Assembly: GCA_000310025.1 (NCBI GenBank)
Contig: FN649746.1
Coordinates: 2,646,955-2,709,625 of the forward strand
DNA: 62,671 bases
Source of the DNA: Ectocarpus siliculosus
Lineage: Eukaryota; Sar; Phaeophyceae; Ectocarpales; Ectocarpaceae
Reading direction: 5' to 3'
A program made the translations under genes and the position numbers. Below are positions 10,950-21,400 of the stretch, in pieces. How positions within the stretch are numbered: the first letter of the stretch is position 1; each line of letters starts with the position of its first letter. The notes under the pieces were generated by a model. That model was not told the DNA's origin, ran no database searches, and was given only the letters and a program-made list of their open reading frames with translations.

Positions 10950-12345
10950 TCAGCCCCTCCCTCTCCATATCGTACCTTCCCTCGGCTGTCTCACTTCAGA
11001 CCTGCTCCCATTCTTCAGTTTTCGCGAAACCCTTCGCGTGTCCTCGACATTGTTCTGAGCGTACTGCTTGAATACCTCCAAAAACCCTTTTCCTTGTCCC
11101 CGCCCGATGCCAAACCGTAGCGCCCCCGTTACGTAGCGAATGTAATGCATATCTCGGCCGGACTCGACTACGACGTCTCCGTGCGTCCTCAGCGCTCTAC
11201 TGTACTTCACCATTCGTAACGCCCCTCCCTTCTCGCGGAAAGACGATGATAGTGGTGCGGAGTCGGCCAACGTCGCATGACACGATACAGCTCCAGGACA
11301 AGAACGACTGCCCCGCCACTTGCTCTAACCGCCGACTGCAGTCCCCTAACGTGATCCCGCCTCCGCACACGAATGTTCCCCTCTTTCATCCTGGTCATCC
11401 TTCTGACCTCGAAACAGCACCTCTAGCCGATCAGCCTTGCGGTAGTCGCGGAAATCTAGTTGCTTGTTGCCTGAAAACAGAGCTACACCCCCCCGTGTAA
11501 GACAGTGAGATGCGTGTGCTACACCAGCGTCGTTCGCGAAAACTTTGTCAGATCGGGTAATAAAGAAGACACTGAGACCACGACACAGCCACAGGACCCG
11601 TCCTCCTGCTCTTCAGCTTGGGATCCTGCATTCCGCGTCACGCAACATGCACCAGGATACTGGTAGGCGTAGACGACTCGGGATATCTAAAGCTACATGA
11701 GTCCTTGAGATCCCCCGCAATGCGCATTCTAGAAACGGCGACGAGCTGTCCAGCTCCACAGACGCTTCCACTCTGTGGTAGAACTGCACCGCTGCGAGCT
11801 TCCCTGAAAACGTACGTGCGGAGTTGCGCCCTACCTCAAAGGACGATACGGAAAAAACAATCAGCTCCCATAACCTGCATTCGTCTGAAACGCCGGTGCG
11901 GAAAAACCGTGGCTTGCCTCCCGACCGTGGCTCTTTGGGCCCTCTGGATTGATTGCTCCAGTGCACAGCGCTCATATTCTTCCTCTAATGAGAACCCTCT
12001 ATCACTGGTACTCTGGCCTGGTTCCTGCCTCTACAGTGAATGCCCGCACTGTGACTACCATGCCGAGCAGTTCCAGGGCGTTGATACTGAGATCGTCTCT
12101 ACCCAACACACGGTTGCGCAAGTGTTGTCTGACGTCGCCGGGAAAATCCATCTGCCAGTACTTCCCCGTCTCGAAAAGCAACCGCTCATCGCGTCCCCGC
12201 TAGCGTCGCTCCACAGCGTACGGCAGTGTGGTTGCAGATAAATGCCGTACAACGGCATCTCGAGCCTCCCTTCGTGGTCAGCGCCCGACGCCCCCTCTAC
12301 CATCACATCCCAAAATGATACGTCACCACGGAACTCTGGGCCCAG
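10950..12345 (-). pseudogene. Decayed DIRS/Ngaro-like retroelement: RNase H plus tyrosine recombinase
   Basis: On the minus strand, from 12345 downward and across several frames, an RNase H segment appears first (TLWSDASGDAMSG, then DLSINALELLGMVV and SAVHWSNQSRGPKEPRSG). The tyrosine-recombinase part follows: a core-binding segment (CALRGISRTHVALDIPSRLR), an ADRLEVLFRG strand, the catalytic H-x-x-R box as YALHSLRNGGAT, and the tyrosine region FKQYAQNNVEDTRRVSRKL. Intact relatives encode reverse transcriptase, RNase H and a recombinase that inserts a circular DNA copy without an integrase. Here the reverse transcriptase is absent and the frame is broken by several stops and frameshifts, so the copy is dead. 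Orientation and order match the family, and the flanking repeats suit it. Confidence 0.8.
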
Positions 12346-12449
12346 CGCAACGATCCGATTTGAGCTATGCGGACTTCCCCCTGAGCGGTAGAGGTTCTCG
12401 TCCCACGGCTGACCGGGCGGCAGCCCCGACTGGTTAAGCGTCAGACGAA

Positions 12450-12720
12450 AAATGACATACTTCCTGGGGCCACCTGTTCTATGTTGGCCAGTGCCTCAAT
12501 CCTTCGGCGTGCCCACGTACTCCGACGTGGTCTCTGGCGCAAACAAGCGCTACGACCTACGACACCGGTGCACGTGTGATCCCCTCTAGTGTCCAGAATT
12601 TTTGGGGGTGGCACACGAAGCCTATTCTACGTTTCCAGATAATTAACTCTTGCGGTTGCAACCAACGATAGTTCATTCCGTCCCCCACAACAAAACTGTG
12701 CTTTTATGATTTTCTCCCCG
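12450..12720. repeat. Right-hand partial copy of the ~600-bp repeat
   Basis: It starts with acttcctggggccacctg and contains the gacaccggtgcacgtgtgat block and the aacgatagttcattccgtc end. This is the half-unit missing from the third copy on the left side of the recombinase element. It carries more substitutions than the left copies share with each other. Confidence 0.8.
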
Positions 12721-12724
12721 TAAA

Positions 12725-12955
12725 GAAAGGTGACCTTAGGAGCACCAGAATTGAACGTGGTCATGAGCGAGATTCATGACCGAGTCAATGGGCGAGCCAT
12801 GACTCGGCCACGCCGGGGTCATAAACTGGCCATGACTCGGTCATGCCCGAGGCATGACTCATGACGGAAGCACGGAAGGTCATGATCAAGATCACGATCA
12901 AGGTGGCTCCATCTCGATGTAACTGGGTCATCACCCGATCATGACCCCGGAGCGA
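12725..12955. mobile_element. Motif-clustered element (TCATGAC/GTCATGA)
   Basis: Within about 200 bp, ggtcatg or its reverse complement catgacc, and close variants such as catgactcgg, occur around ten times in both orientations. Clusters of one short motif in both orientations are typical of the subterminal regions of some DNA transposons. A related cluster lies at 25485-25640. There is no coding capacity and the ends could not be fixed. Confidence 0.45.
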
Positions 12956-12984
12956 GATAGGTGTTGTTTCTATTACATAGCGCC

Positions 12985-14097
12985 GTCTGCGAAACCAACA
13001 GCACCCTCCGGAGGAACAGTGCGGGTTCCGACCTGCACGATCCACCATCAACATGCTGTTCGTCGTGCGCCGACTCCAGGAGCTGGGGCTGAGAAGGAAA
13101 ATTCCGCTCTGCATGTGCTTCGCCGTCCTGAAGAAGGCGTATGACTCGGTGGAGAGCTGCAATGGAAGGTGCTGGCCAGGGCCGGGATTCTCGAGAAGAT
13201 GATCGCCGTCATTTGAAAATTCCACAACGGAATGCGAGCCCGGGTACGCATGGACAACGGAGAGCTGTCGGACTGGGTTTGGGTCACACAAGGCCTATGA
13301 CAAGGCTGTGTGCTGCCCCACTGCTGTTCAATCTTCGCCGCGGTCCCCTAGGTCGCTGTTATTCGATTCAGCGAGGATGATGTAATTCTGCAGAACCTGG
13401 TGTATCTGGAGGAGGAGAAGGCGGGAGCGGGGGCGGGGACACCACTTGACCAAGTGCGGAGGGCGGCATGGGGGATGCTGTATACCGATGACGCCGGCGT
13501 CGTATGAGGTCTGCCGACGGACTGGCGAGAATGATGACCGTCATCGTGGAGGTATTCGGGGGGTTCGGGCTGACGGTATCGGAGAAGAAGGCGGAGACAC
13601 TCCTGATGCGTGTCAGGCAGCCAACACCACCGCTCCACCCGCCACGACCGCTTATAATCGAGGCAGCAGGGCAGAGGTGCGCCCAGACGGCTGAACTCCA
13701 ATATCTAGATTGGCCTCTTGAACGAACATGGCGAGCTCACTCGGGAGATCCATTACCGGAGCAGAATAGCGTGGGCGTGCGTCTGGACATATGGCCGAGA
13801 GCTCTTCGACAGGCCGAAAGCACCGTTCCGACTCAAGCCAGTGTGCTCCAGGCCGAGGAGATGGAGGCGCTGCTGCTATTGTACGGCTGCATGACGTGTG
13901 CCCCACGTCGCTAATACTACCGGATGTTGCAGTCGATACATCACCGGCTGCTCATGCGAGTCATCGACTACCAACGCAAGAAGGGCACCTGCAGGCAGCT
14001 TTCCTACGCCCACACCCTGAAGAGGGTAGGATGCCGGAGCGTGGAAGCCCCTGTTCGGCAACGGCGCCTGCTGTTCGCGGGAGAATTGGCATGGCAT
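12985..14097 (+). pseudogene. LINE reverse transcriptase, 5' part, decayed
   Basis: Reading across frames, the region shows the order of a non-LTR retrotransposon reverse transcriptase: a finger segment with GFRPARSTINM, motif A as CFAVLKKAYDSV, a GMRARVRMDNGELSDW strand, the QGL-QGCVLP segment, motif C as YTDDAGVV, and a thumb with EKKAETLLMRV and MEALLLLYGCMT. The family's catalytic Asp in motif A is replaced by Val, and stops and frameshifts occur throughout. The 5' half (endonuclease) is missing: the LINE begins right after the motif-clustered element. It continues beyond a MITE at 14534. Confidence 0.9.
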
Positions 14098-14533
14098 ATG
14101 GAAGCCAAAATCAAACCTTCAGACTAGTCAGCCTAATGGTTTGATTTCGGCTTCTGTAAAAGTTAGTCGTACAGCGCTGACTAATCTAATGATTCGATTT
14201 CAGCTTCTATAACAGGTAGTCGTGGGTACGATACCCAGGCTGGATACTTTGAAGTGTTTTTTTTCCTGAGACCCTGGATACTCTCGGCCAGAGTAAGGGT
14301 GACGGAAGGACTCGTGGACCCTGGAACATTCTGCAGGTTGTGGGTGACGAGTGATATGAAGCGAAGTAAAGATTGGATGAATAGTAGCGCTGGCAAGGGG
14401 AGTCACCCTCCTCGAAAGTGAAAGTGACGGGGCTCACGAACCCCACGACTGACTTTTATGGAAGCCAAAATCAAACCATTAGACTAGTCAGCGCTGACTA
14501 TTATAGTCTTATGGTGTGATTTCGGCTTCTATA
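14098..14533. mobile_element. MITE inserted in the LINE
   Basis: Both ends are palindromic blocks built from gaagccaaaatcaaacc and its inverse ggtttgatttcggcttc or close variants (14101-14155 and 14461-14531), with an intermediate variant near 14190-14215. The LINE frame stops on the left (AGELAWHM) and resumes on the right after ggcttctata, so the element inserted into the LINE. It has no coding capacity. The outer TATG/TATA may include a short target duplication. Confidence 0.75.
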
Positions 14534-15000
14534 GGCAGCCGGACCAGCGACTGCCGAAAAGGTCGATGCTTGGCGAGCTGGAGGGGGGGAGGGCCCAGGC
14601 AGGGGATAACCGGAGCAAAACTGGCAGATGTACCTGAAGGACGACCTCAAGATGTTCGAGGCAGAGAACGGATCCACGGGCACCGAGCCATGTTTCTTCG
14701 GAGTACCGCAATCAACTTGGATGGAAGCAGAGAAGATGGACCGGGGTGTACCTTGGCATACGGGGGTATTGCAGGGAGCTAAGCGGGTCATGACCGCCGG
14801 GTACAAGGAAGAAGAGGAGGCTAGCCGGCAACGAGAGCGCTCAAACGGAAGAACAAGACCGGCAATTGCAGGCACACGGCAACACCCTGGGGCGGGAGGG
14901 GTGCAGCAGACGGACGAGACGGCGGGGGAAGACAGCAAACGAGAAGAGGCGGACCGAGTGGCGCGAAATGCTGTGTGCCGGAATATAACCCTTGATTGAT
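14534..15000 (+). pseudogene. LINE 3' part (C-terminal segment)
   Basis: The frame KDDLKMFEAENGSTGTEP, then GVPWHTGVLQGAKR and EEEEASRQRERS, is the C-terminal tail of the same LINE. It is clearly related to the minus-strand LINE tail at 60.57-61.27 kb, which has RDDLKAFGADHGSTKT and KEEEASRQRALK. A 3' untranslated segment containing the reverse complement of gttggtgcaatggtgca follows to about 15050. The reading frame ends with TGA at 14997-14999. Confidence 0.85.
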
Positions 15001-15310
15001 TGACTAATCTCCCTCCCCGTCACTGCACCATTGCACCAACTCCCCACGAGTGATGACGTGCCTTTTCTGTCTCAGGTAGCCCGTTTTGTGTTGTCTTGTG
15101 TTGCATTTTGTTTTTCGTCGCTAATGTGAAAAGAGGGAATCGTCCTCGACAGACGTTTGGGAGATTGTAACTTTATGAAGGTGGTCTCCACATTACGGAC
15201 AGAAGAAGGTACTGTACAGTAGTGGGTAGAGAGAACGGAACGGTGAAGGCAACAACAGCAACAACAACTACATCAACAACAACTACATACATAAAATTAT
15301 ATTTCTTTAG

Positions 15311-16935
15311 ACCCATGTGTATGGTCGCCAAATCTTTGAAAAAAATCTTCCAATGTTGTCAAACATTTGCGCGCGAATATCTGCCAGAGGAACATTTGAG
15401 TACCGTTTTTATGGGCAACAAAATCCGAAATCTTTATCGTGTGGTTTTCTCGAAATGCATGGGAATCGTGGTCTACTGCTACCAAAAGATTTGTGACAGA
15501 CAAACCACAAATGCGTCATGAAAACTGAATGTAACGAGCTCGCAAAGGGCTCCCCACAACCCTTGATGCACTGAGCTGATGCTGTGCCCGCCAATATGTG
15601 GCGATAGCGCTCCGGGCGTGCGAGAAAAAATGTTCTCGGTGTCAAAAAGAGACCAAAACGTGCGTCAGCGCTTCCCAACGGCAAAAAGTCGGCCGCTTGA
15701 GAGGACACGTGAGTACAAAACTATCCAGCTCTCGTCCTCTAGACCATCAATTCATGTTTTGTCTTCTTGGGTGTCTTCTCCATCAACGACTCTCATCCGG
15801 TTGTGCGTGGGTTGGCAGTGGCCGCGCTCAGCCGGCAGGGAGGCACATCGTTGTGCGCGCAAACTTGTGGACACAGCGTTTTTTTCGGTCTATTTTTTCA
15901 CTTGAATATAGAGGGCTTGTTCCTCCGTCCCAAAAAAGACTTTTTCAACACATCGAGTTCACAGCGACGCGCCTCCCTGCCTGTTGAGTAAGTCCACTGC
16001 TGAACCACGCACACCCGGATGAGAGCCGTTGATGGAGAAGACACCCAAGAAAACAAAACATGAATCGATGGTCTAGAGGACGAGAGCTGGATAGTTTTGT
16101 ACCCACCTCTCCTCTCAAGCAGCCGACTTTTTGCCGTTCGGAGACACAAACCACGCGTTCTCCGTGCCCTCCAAACCACCCGTCTGTTTGTTTTTTTGTG
16201 CACGCTTGACGAGCTCCCGCCATGTATCAGCCGGCAAAATATTGACACGGTGACTCTAGGGTTGTCCGGATCCCTCTATGAGCTTGATACATTGAGTGTG
16301 CGCTACGCAGTGGTTGGTGTTTAGGACGGAAGGGGCGCGTCTACTAATCCCGCCGCTCTTGGGAAACATTTTCGCGACCTGCCCCATCTCAAAATGTTCG
16401 AGAATATTTTGTCAAACGAGCGGCTTTTGCCCCATTTCAAAATGTTTGAGAATTAAGGAATAATAAAAACACACACACACAGAAAGACTACCCACATTCG
16501 AGATATACCCACAGCTGAACGGGATGTGGTGGAGTCTTTTCAGTGAGTGAAGGGAAACCGGCTGGGTACTGGACTTATTTCGAGTCTTTTAAAGTCTTAC
16601 ACTGATGATTTATACCAGTCAGTGATGCCAGCTGGTGCTAAGTACAAAAACATCTGTATAGGTAACTTACATTTTACAATACATCCCCTGTAGTTCTCCA
16701 CTGGGTCTGGGTCAACGACAAAATATCGGGGAGAAACCCTCCGTTGTGTCGTGTATTGTAAAATGTAACCTTCACAGGGGACACGGCGCAGTGTCTATTG
16801 ACAGCTTGCTGGTTTATTAGACAGATAATATTTTGCCGAAGATTTTCTCCCATAAACAGTGAAACAAAATCTTTGTCCGCAAATGTTTGAAAATATAAAC
16901 ATTTTGGCAAAGATTTGGCGACCATAAACATGGGT
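15311..16935. mobile_element. 1.6-kb nested inverted-repeat element
   Basis: The outer arm beginning acccatgtgtatggtcgcca (15311) is mirrored by the reverse complement ending at 16935, and the match continues inward for about 80 bp with divergence. An inner pair of ~190-bp arms (about 15655-15846 and 15968-16160) shares the ctatccagctctcgtcctct and gtcttcttgggtgtcttctc blocks in opposite orientation around a ~120-bp spacer. No transposase frame is visible. It resembles a foldback-type or nonautonomous DNA transposon with a second one nested inside. Confidence 0.7.
16668..16772. mobile_element. 105-bp hairpin element
   Basis: ttacattttacaatac at its left end is repeated in inverse orientation as gtattgtaaaatgtaac at its right end, around ~65 bp. 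It lies inside the larger 15.3-16.9 kb inverted-repeat element. It could be a small MITE or part of the host element. Confidence 0.6.
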
Positions 16936-16944
16936 CTTACCCCG

Positions 16945-17339
16945 AATAAAGTTCTCGCGCTACACGGGCGCATATATAGGGTTTTTCGTTTCCTGGTGAC
17001 CATGTGGTCGCTGAATACGGATGTATACAGACTTCTTGAATGTGGACTGTAACCATGCTGTTGTAATGGAACAACGAGTCACACACCGACCCCACAGCGA
17101 GCAACTAGACCCGAATGGTCCCAGTCCGTGTAACTACTTCAGTATACGGAGTACGATCTCGGCGAAGTTGGACAACGTTGGCGCTCGGGGCGCACAGACG
17201 GCCACATGGCTCTGTGTGCTGTAAGTAGCGCCTAACGGACCACAATCTCTGTGGCCGTCTCGGGACGCGGCGTGAAATGTTTAACCGCCACACCTCTGGC
17301 AGCAGTAGTTTACCGCGATATGAGTACGAAGGTCCCTGT
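16945..17339. other. No supported gene
   Basis: Intergenic stretch between the inverted-repeat element and the duplicated WSC upstream region. Nothing was recognised. Confidence 0.5.
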
Positions 17340-18433
17340 AACCCACAAGAAAATGGACCGAAAGCGAATACATGTGCCACAAGGATGTAAGGTGTTGCGT
17401 GTGTGCGTGTTAACGATATTATTGCGTGCATCTGTTCTGAGAATCGCAGCCGGTAGGTCGCCCACCAACTCACATTCTCCTCGCTTCTCCTCGCCCTTTC
17501 TGCTTTCTGCTCTGACTACGCCTGAGGCTCTGACTACGCCTGAGCAGATCAGCCCCAAGCTCTGTAAGCTGTGCGTGCGATTGATTCTTCGACAGGTTTA
17601 GCGTGTCTATCTACTGGTATCCAGCACTTTCGCTTCTGTGGAATAAGTCAACCCGATCTGTCGAAGCGAAAATTTTGCTGTACATTTGCTGTACAGGTAC
17701 ATACCTGTAGACCATCATTCTACACGCTGTGTGTTGTGCTCGTGATTACCGCCTGGGGCGCAAAGTGCACCAGAGTTACACATAGGGAGTACCCCTACTG
17801 CTGTGGTAGCTCTTGGAGCAGGCGTATTGTCGCCGTGCACTTTTCTCGAGTTCAAGGCGGTGACAGCTATCATGATCTTGCCCACACACACAACTGCTGT
17901 AAATACTTTTTGGCCGAAGGGAGTTTTCTGGCTGATGCGTTGCGAACGAATGCGACGGTCGTTACAAATGCCCTTATATACAACAGTTCTTGAAGCTAGA
18001 CAACTTGATTGCTGTACCTGCACATCTACTACAAGCCCCCTGGTCAGCCCTTCTCCCTGCCTGTCGTTTGCCCTAGGTCGAAGGAGACTACCTCGCGCGG
18101 ACATTTGATACACTGAAATTGTTAGAGAGCACCGTGCTCTCGTGGTACTCCAAAGATAGCGAGAACTTCGGGGTAATATGTTGCAGCACGTTTGCACGTA
18201 AATGTAAATATTTCTGCAGCAAAAGTCTTTTTTCTGCCCCAGCAGCAGTCTCTACTCCCAAAACCTAAGAACACGCTTATGAATAGGAAACAGATGGACG
18301 AGAAACCGAATAATGTACTGACAAATACAACTCTCATTTTATTTCATGTAGCATTAGTCCCTCTAAATAACCGTCGAATACCTTACGACGTGCTCAGGCA
18401 TCAGCTTCTTCAGTCAGCAATCTCGAGGTCAAG
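17340..18433 (+). other. Upstream region shared by both WSC genes, copy 1
   Basis: From the cccacaagaaaatg word at about 17343 to the start codon this region aligns patchily with 26779-27692 upstream of the second WSC gene. A shared block reads tgtcg(t/c)ttgcccta then cacctcgcg or tacctcgcg, about 18060-18100 versus 27445-27485. Diverged conservation of upstream DNA shows that the duplication included the promoter. Retained sites could be regulatory, but no specific element was identified. Confidence 0.6.
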
Positions 18434-21400
18434 ATGAGTCTCCTTTCGATGGTGCTACCGATGCTCCTTCTCGGGGTCGTCAATGGTGAGACACGTGAAA
18501 AAATATCGAACAATTTATCGTGAACCTCTGCAACCGAAGGATGTAGATATGTCGTCGAGTGCGTCACGGATGCTTCCTGAAGCCATACAGCTGTTCGTTA
18601 GGTCGAGGTTGGCCGCCCCCAAATTTCGGCGACAGTAGTGCACAACCGGTACACCGTATCGGACCAGTGCCCTTTCGACGGCGCCGTATGTGAAGGTGTA
18701 CCAATTAGACTATCAGGCGCCTTGGTAAACGGATCACCAAGGATCACCAAGCCTTGCACGATCAGGTATGAGCTGGTGGATATCGAAAAACCTCCTCCCG
18801 GGCTAAGTGTCCGGAACAAAGGCCGCTATGGGATTCACCTGGAAATTGCGTGCTCTCATGAGCGCACAAACGATACTGCTGTAGTTTCAGAGTTATGAGG
18901 ATGTCCGTGAGATCTCCGAACATCTAAATCAGGTAATGTACCTCGACAAGTATCGGCCAGAGTAGACAGTAGCAAACAGTAACAGAGAGGCGTGATTCTC
19001 GCAGCTGAGGGGGGCTGCTTCAATACCCGGTCCTGCCGAGGACGTTGGATAGTTTCCTTCCCACAGTCATGCATGACTCCAGATCGAGTGCTATCTACTG
19101 TAGCAAAAATATGAGTCCAACCTGAAACGTAACGCGGTGGTCGCTGTGGTTCCTCGTCTACCGCACCCTTTAACAACACAAAGATATGTAGAACAACCCG
19201 AGGCCCGGGGCGCATCCTCCGAATACTAAACGTTCACGAATGGGATAGAGCGGGGAATCATCTCCCGTGTAGACGAATATCGCGCCCCCGTCGCTAGGTG
19301 CAGCCCCAAGGAGGTGGAAAACATATTATGTACATCGTGTGAAGCCGTGTTTGCACATTGAACAATTCGAGACCAAGCTTCTTCTTCTCAGTTCACGAGA
19401 CCCCCGTCGCCCGGCTGTTGCCGGAGCAGGTCAATCCTTTGACCCATCATACCTTGGGTGTTTCTCGGACCCTGCTGAGAACCGCATCTTCGAGTGGGAG
19501 TCTTCTACCTCCGATATGACCGCAGAGGTGCGTGACCAATCGATGGGCGGACGAGCGTGTGGATCTGGATGTGTGTGCTTAATTGGTTGCATACCGTTGT
19601 CATCATTGATTTCTGCGAGATGGAGTGTCTCGATATCGGTGTTTCTGTCTGCGGATGTGCCTCCCCCGCCCCCCATGAAGAAGTGGATATCGAACATTCG
19701 ACCAATGTTTGCTCAAACACACGATCCTCCGACCACAGGCCTGCTCCGCGCTCTGCTCCGCGTCGGACTTCTATGGTACCCAGTACTCGACAGAGGTAAG
19801 ATTTCGGGGATAGATTTCAACGCCATGGGATCAGACGCCTACCAACAGCCGGGTGACGCGCGGCATCATCATAGTTCAGACGTGAGGATTGGGCCGTTGG
19901 TTTTAGGGTGGGCTTGGCAGGAGTGCGCGCGTTACCTTGCCGCGGTTCACTAGGCGCGTTGTACCTCCTCTGAACCTGCGAACAACGAAAAGATGGTACC
20001 TTCCGTTGTGCGTCGGCTGCCCGAGGCCATCCATTTGGTATTTAATCCCCGCTAGGTTGTTGTGACTGTGGTCCGCTCCTTGGCAGATCAACATCGAGTT
20101 TGCGTCATGTTGAGAAGCACAATGACGGCCGGACATTAGTCAACGGCTGACGGGAAGTCCAGTGGTCATCGGGCTTCTGAACACGTTACACAACGAGTGC
20201 GGCGTCGGTGTTCCTTTCTTTAGCCCAACCATAGCGAACGTCACAGGCGAACAAACCCACACCTTCACGACTTGAAATGGGTGCCTCTCGACCGGGGCCA
20301 ACGGATGAGCGCGTCCTTGTGAATGTAGATGTTATTACCCTAAACTCGCCTTTGCTCGACCGTTGCTCGATGCTACCACCGCCGCCACAGCCACATTTTT
20401 CACTCCATCCCGCCGAATCTTCACCATTCTCGCCACTATCAGACCCCTGCCGTCCTCTCACGCTACCCGGTTTCCCCCTGTCTTTTCCATACAGTGCTGG
20501 TGCGGCGACAACGTCGGGTACGCCGCCAACGGCCCCGGCGTATGCGATATGTCCTGCTCTGGTAACTCTGATGAGATCTGTGGCGGCTCCTACTCTCTCT
20601 CCATTCACTCGAACGATCCCTTGTACATTGGGTGCTACGTTGTCCCCGCCGATAATCCCGATATCACGGTCTTGGGGGGCGTCCAAGATGACATGACCCC
20701 CGAGGTGAGTGAGCAAGTGAAGATCAATCGGGCATGGGTTTTTCAGTTTGCCCTGGTCTGGTTTCGTCCTGGTGTCTCCATGATGCGTGGCCTGTTCTCT
20801 TATTGTTGCTGACGTGTCGTGGAGTTGTTCGATATACTGAGGTAAGTAGTCACAGGTTTTTAGATTGACATGCAGCCACTTGCCTTTACCCGGCACTTTC
20901 GCTGCCCCTTAACGACGGACCTCTCGCTGCCCCGTATCCCTTGCCCGGCTTGACGACCATTGTTTCCCGTTTCTGTGACCGATCGACCAAAGGTCTGCAA
21001 AGCGCTCTGCCCCGGGTACCGATACTACTCCGTGAGCTATTCGGACCAGGTACGATCAGTGGTCGCATGTGAGGTACTATAGTGTGTACATAGGCCGTGT
21101 ATGGAGCACAAAGGTGGTATTGGAACGGAATCATGCTCACATTGCAGTGGTTCTGGCCTACGCTCGATTTGGTTCGTATGACGACCTCGACATAGTCTGA
21201 ATCTGTGAGCGGCGAGGTGTTGATTATCGTGCTCTGGCTTCGTCGATTTATCAAGAATCCTGTCTGTCGCTTCCCTACTGTTGCTGCTCTAGGTGCCAAC
21301 GAGAGATGAATGAACCATGCACCTAGGAGTTGCGTCTGACGCGCCACTCGCCTGCGACGTAATGATTGCATCAATATGTCCAACATGCCAAGGCCGCAGC

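Noticed and set aside
18597-18895. Coding-like frame in the first WSC intron
   Set aside because: Exons 1 and 2 join in phase without it, and the paralogous intron does not keep the frame.
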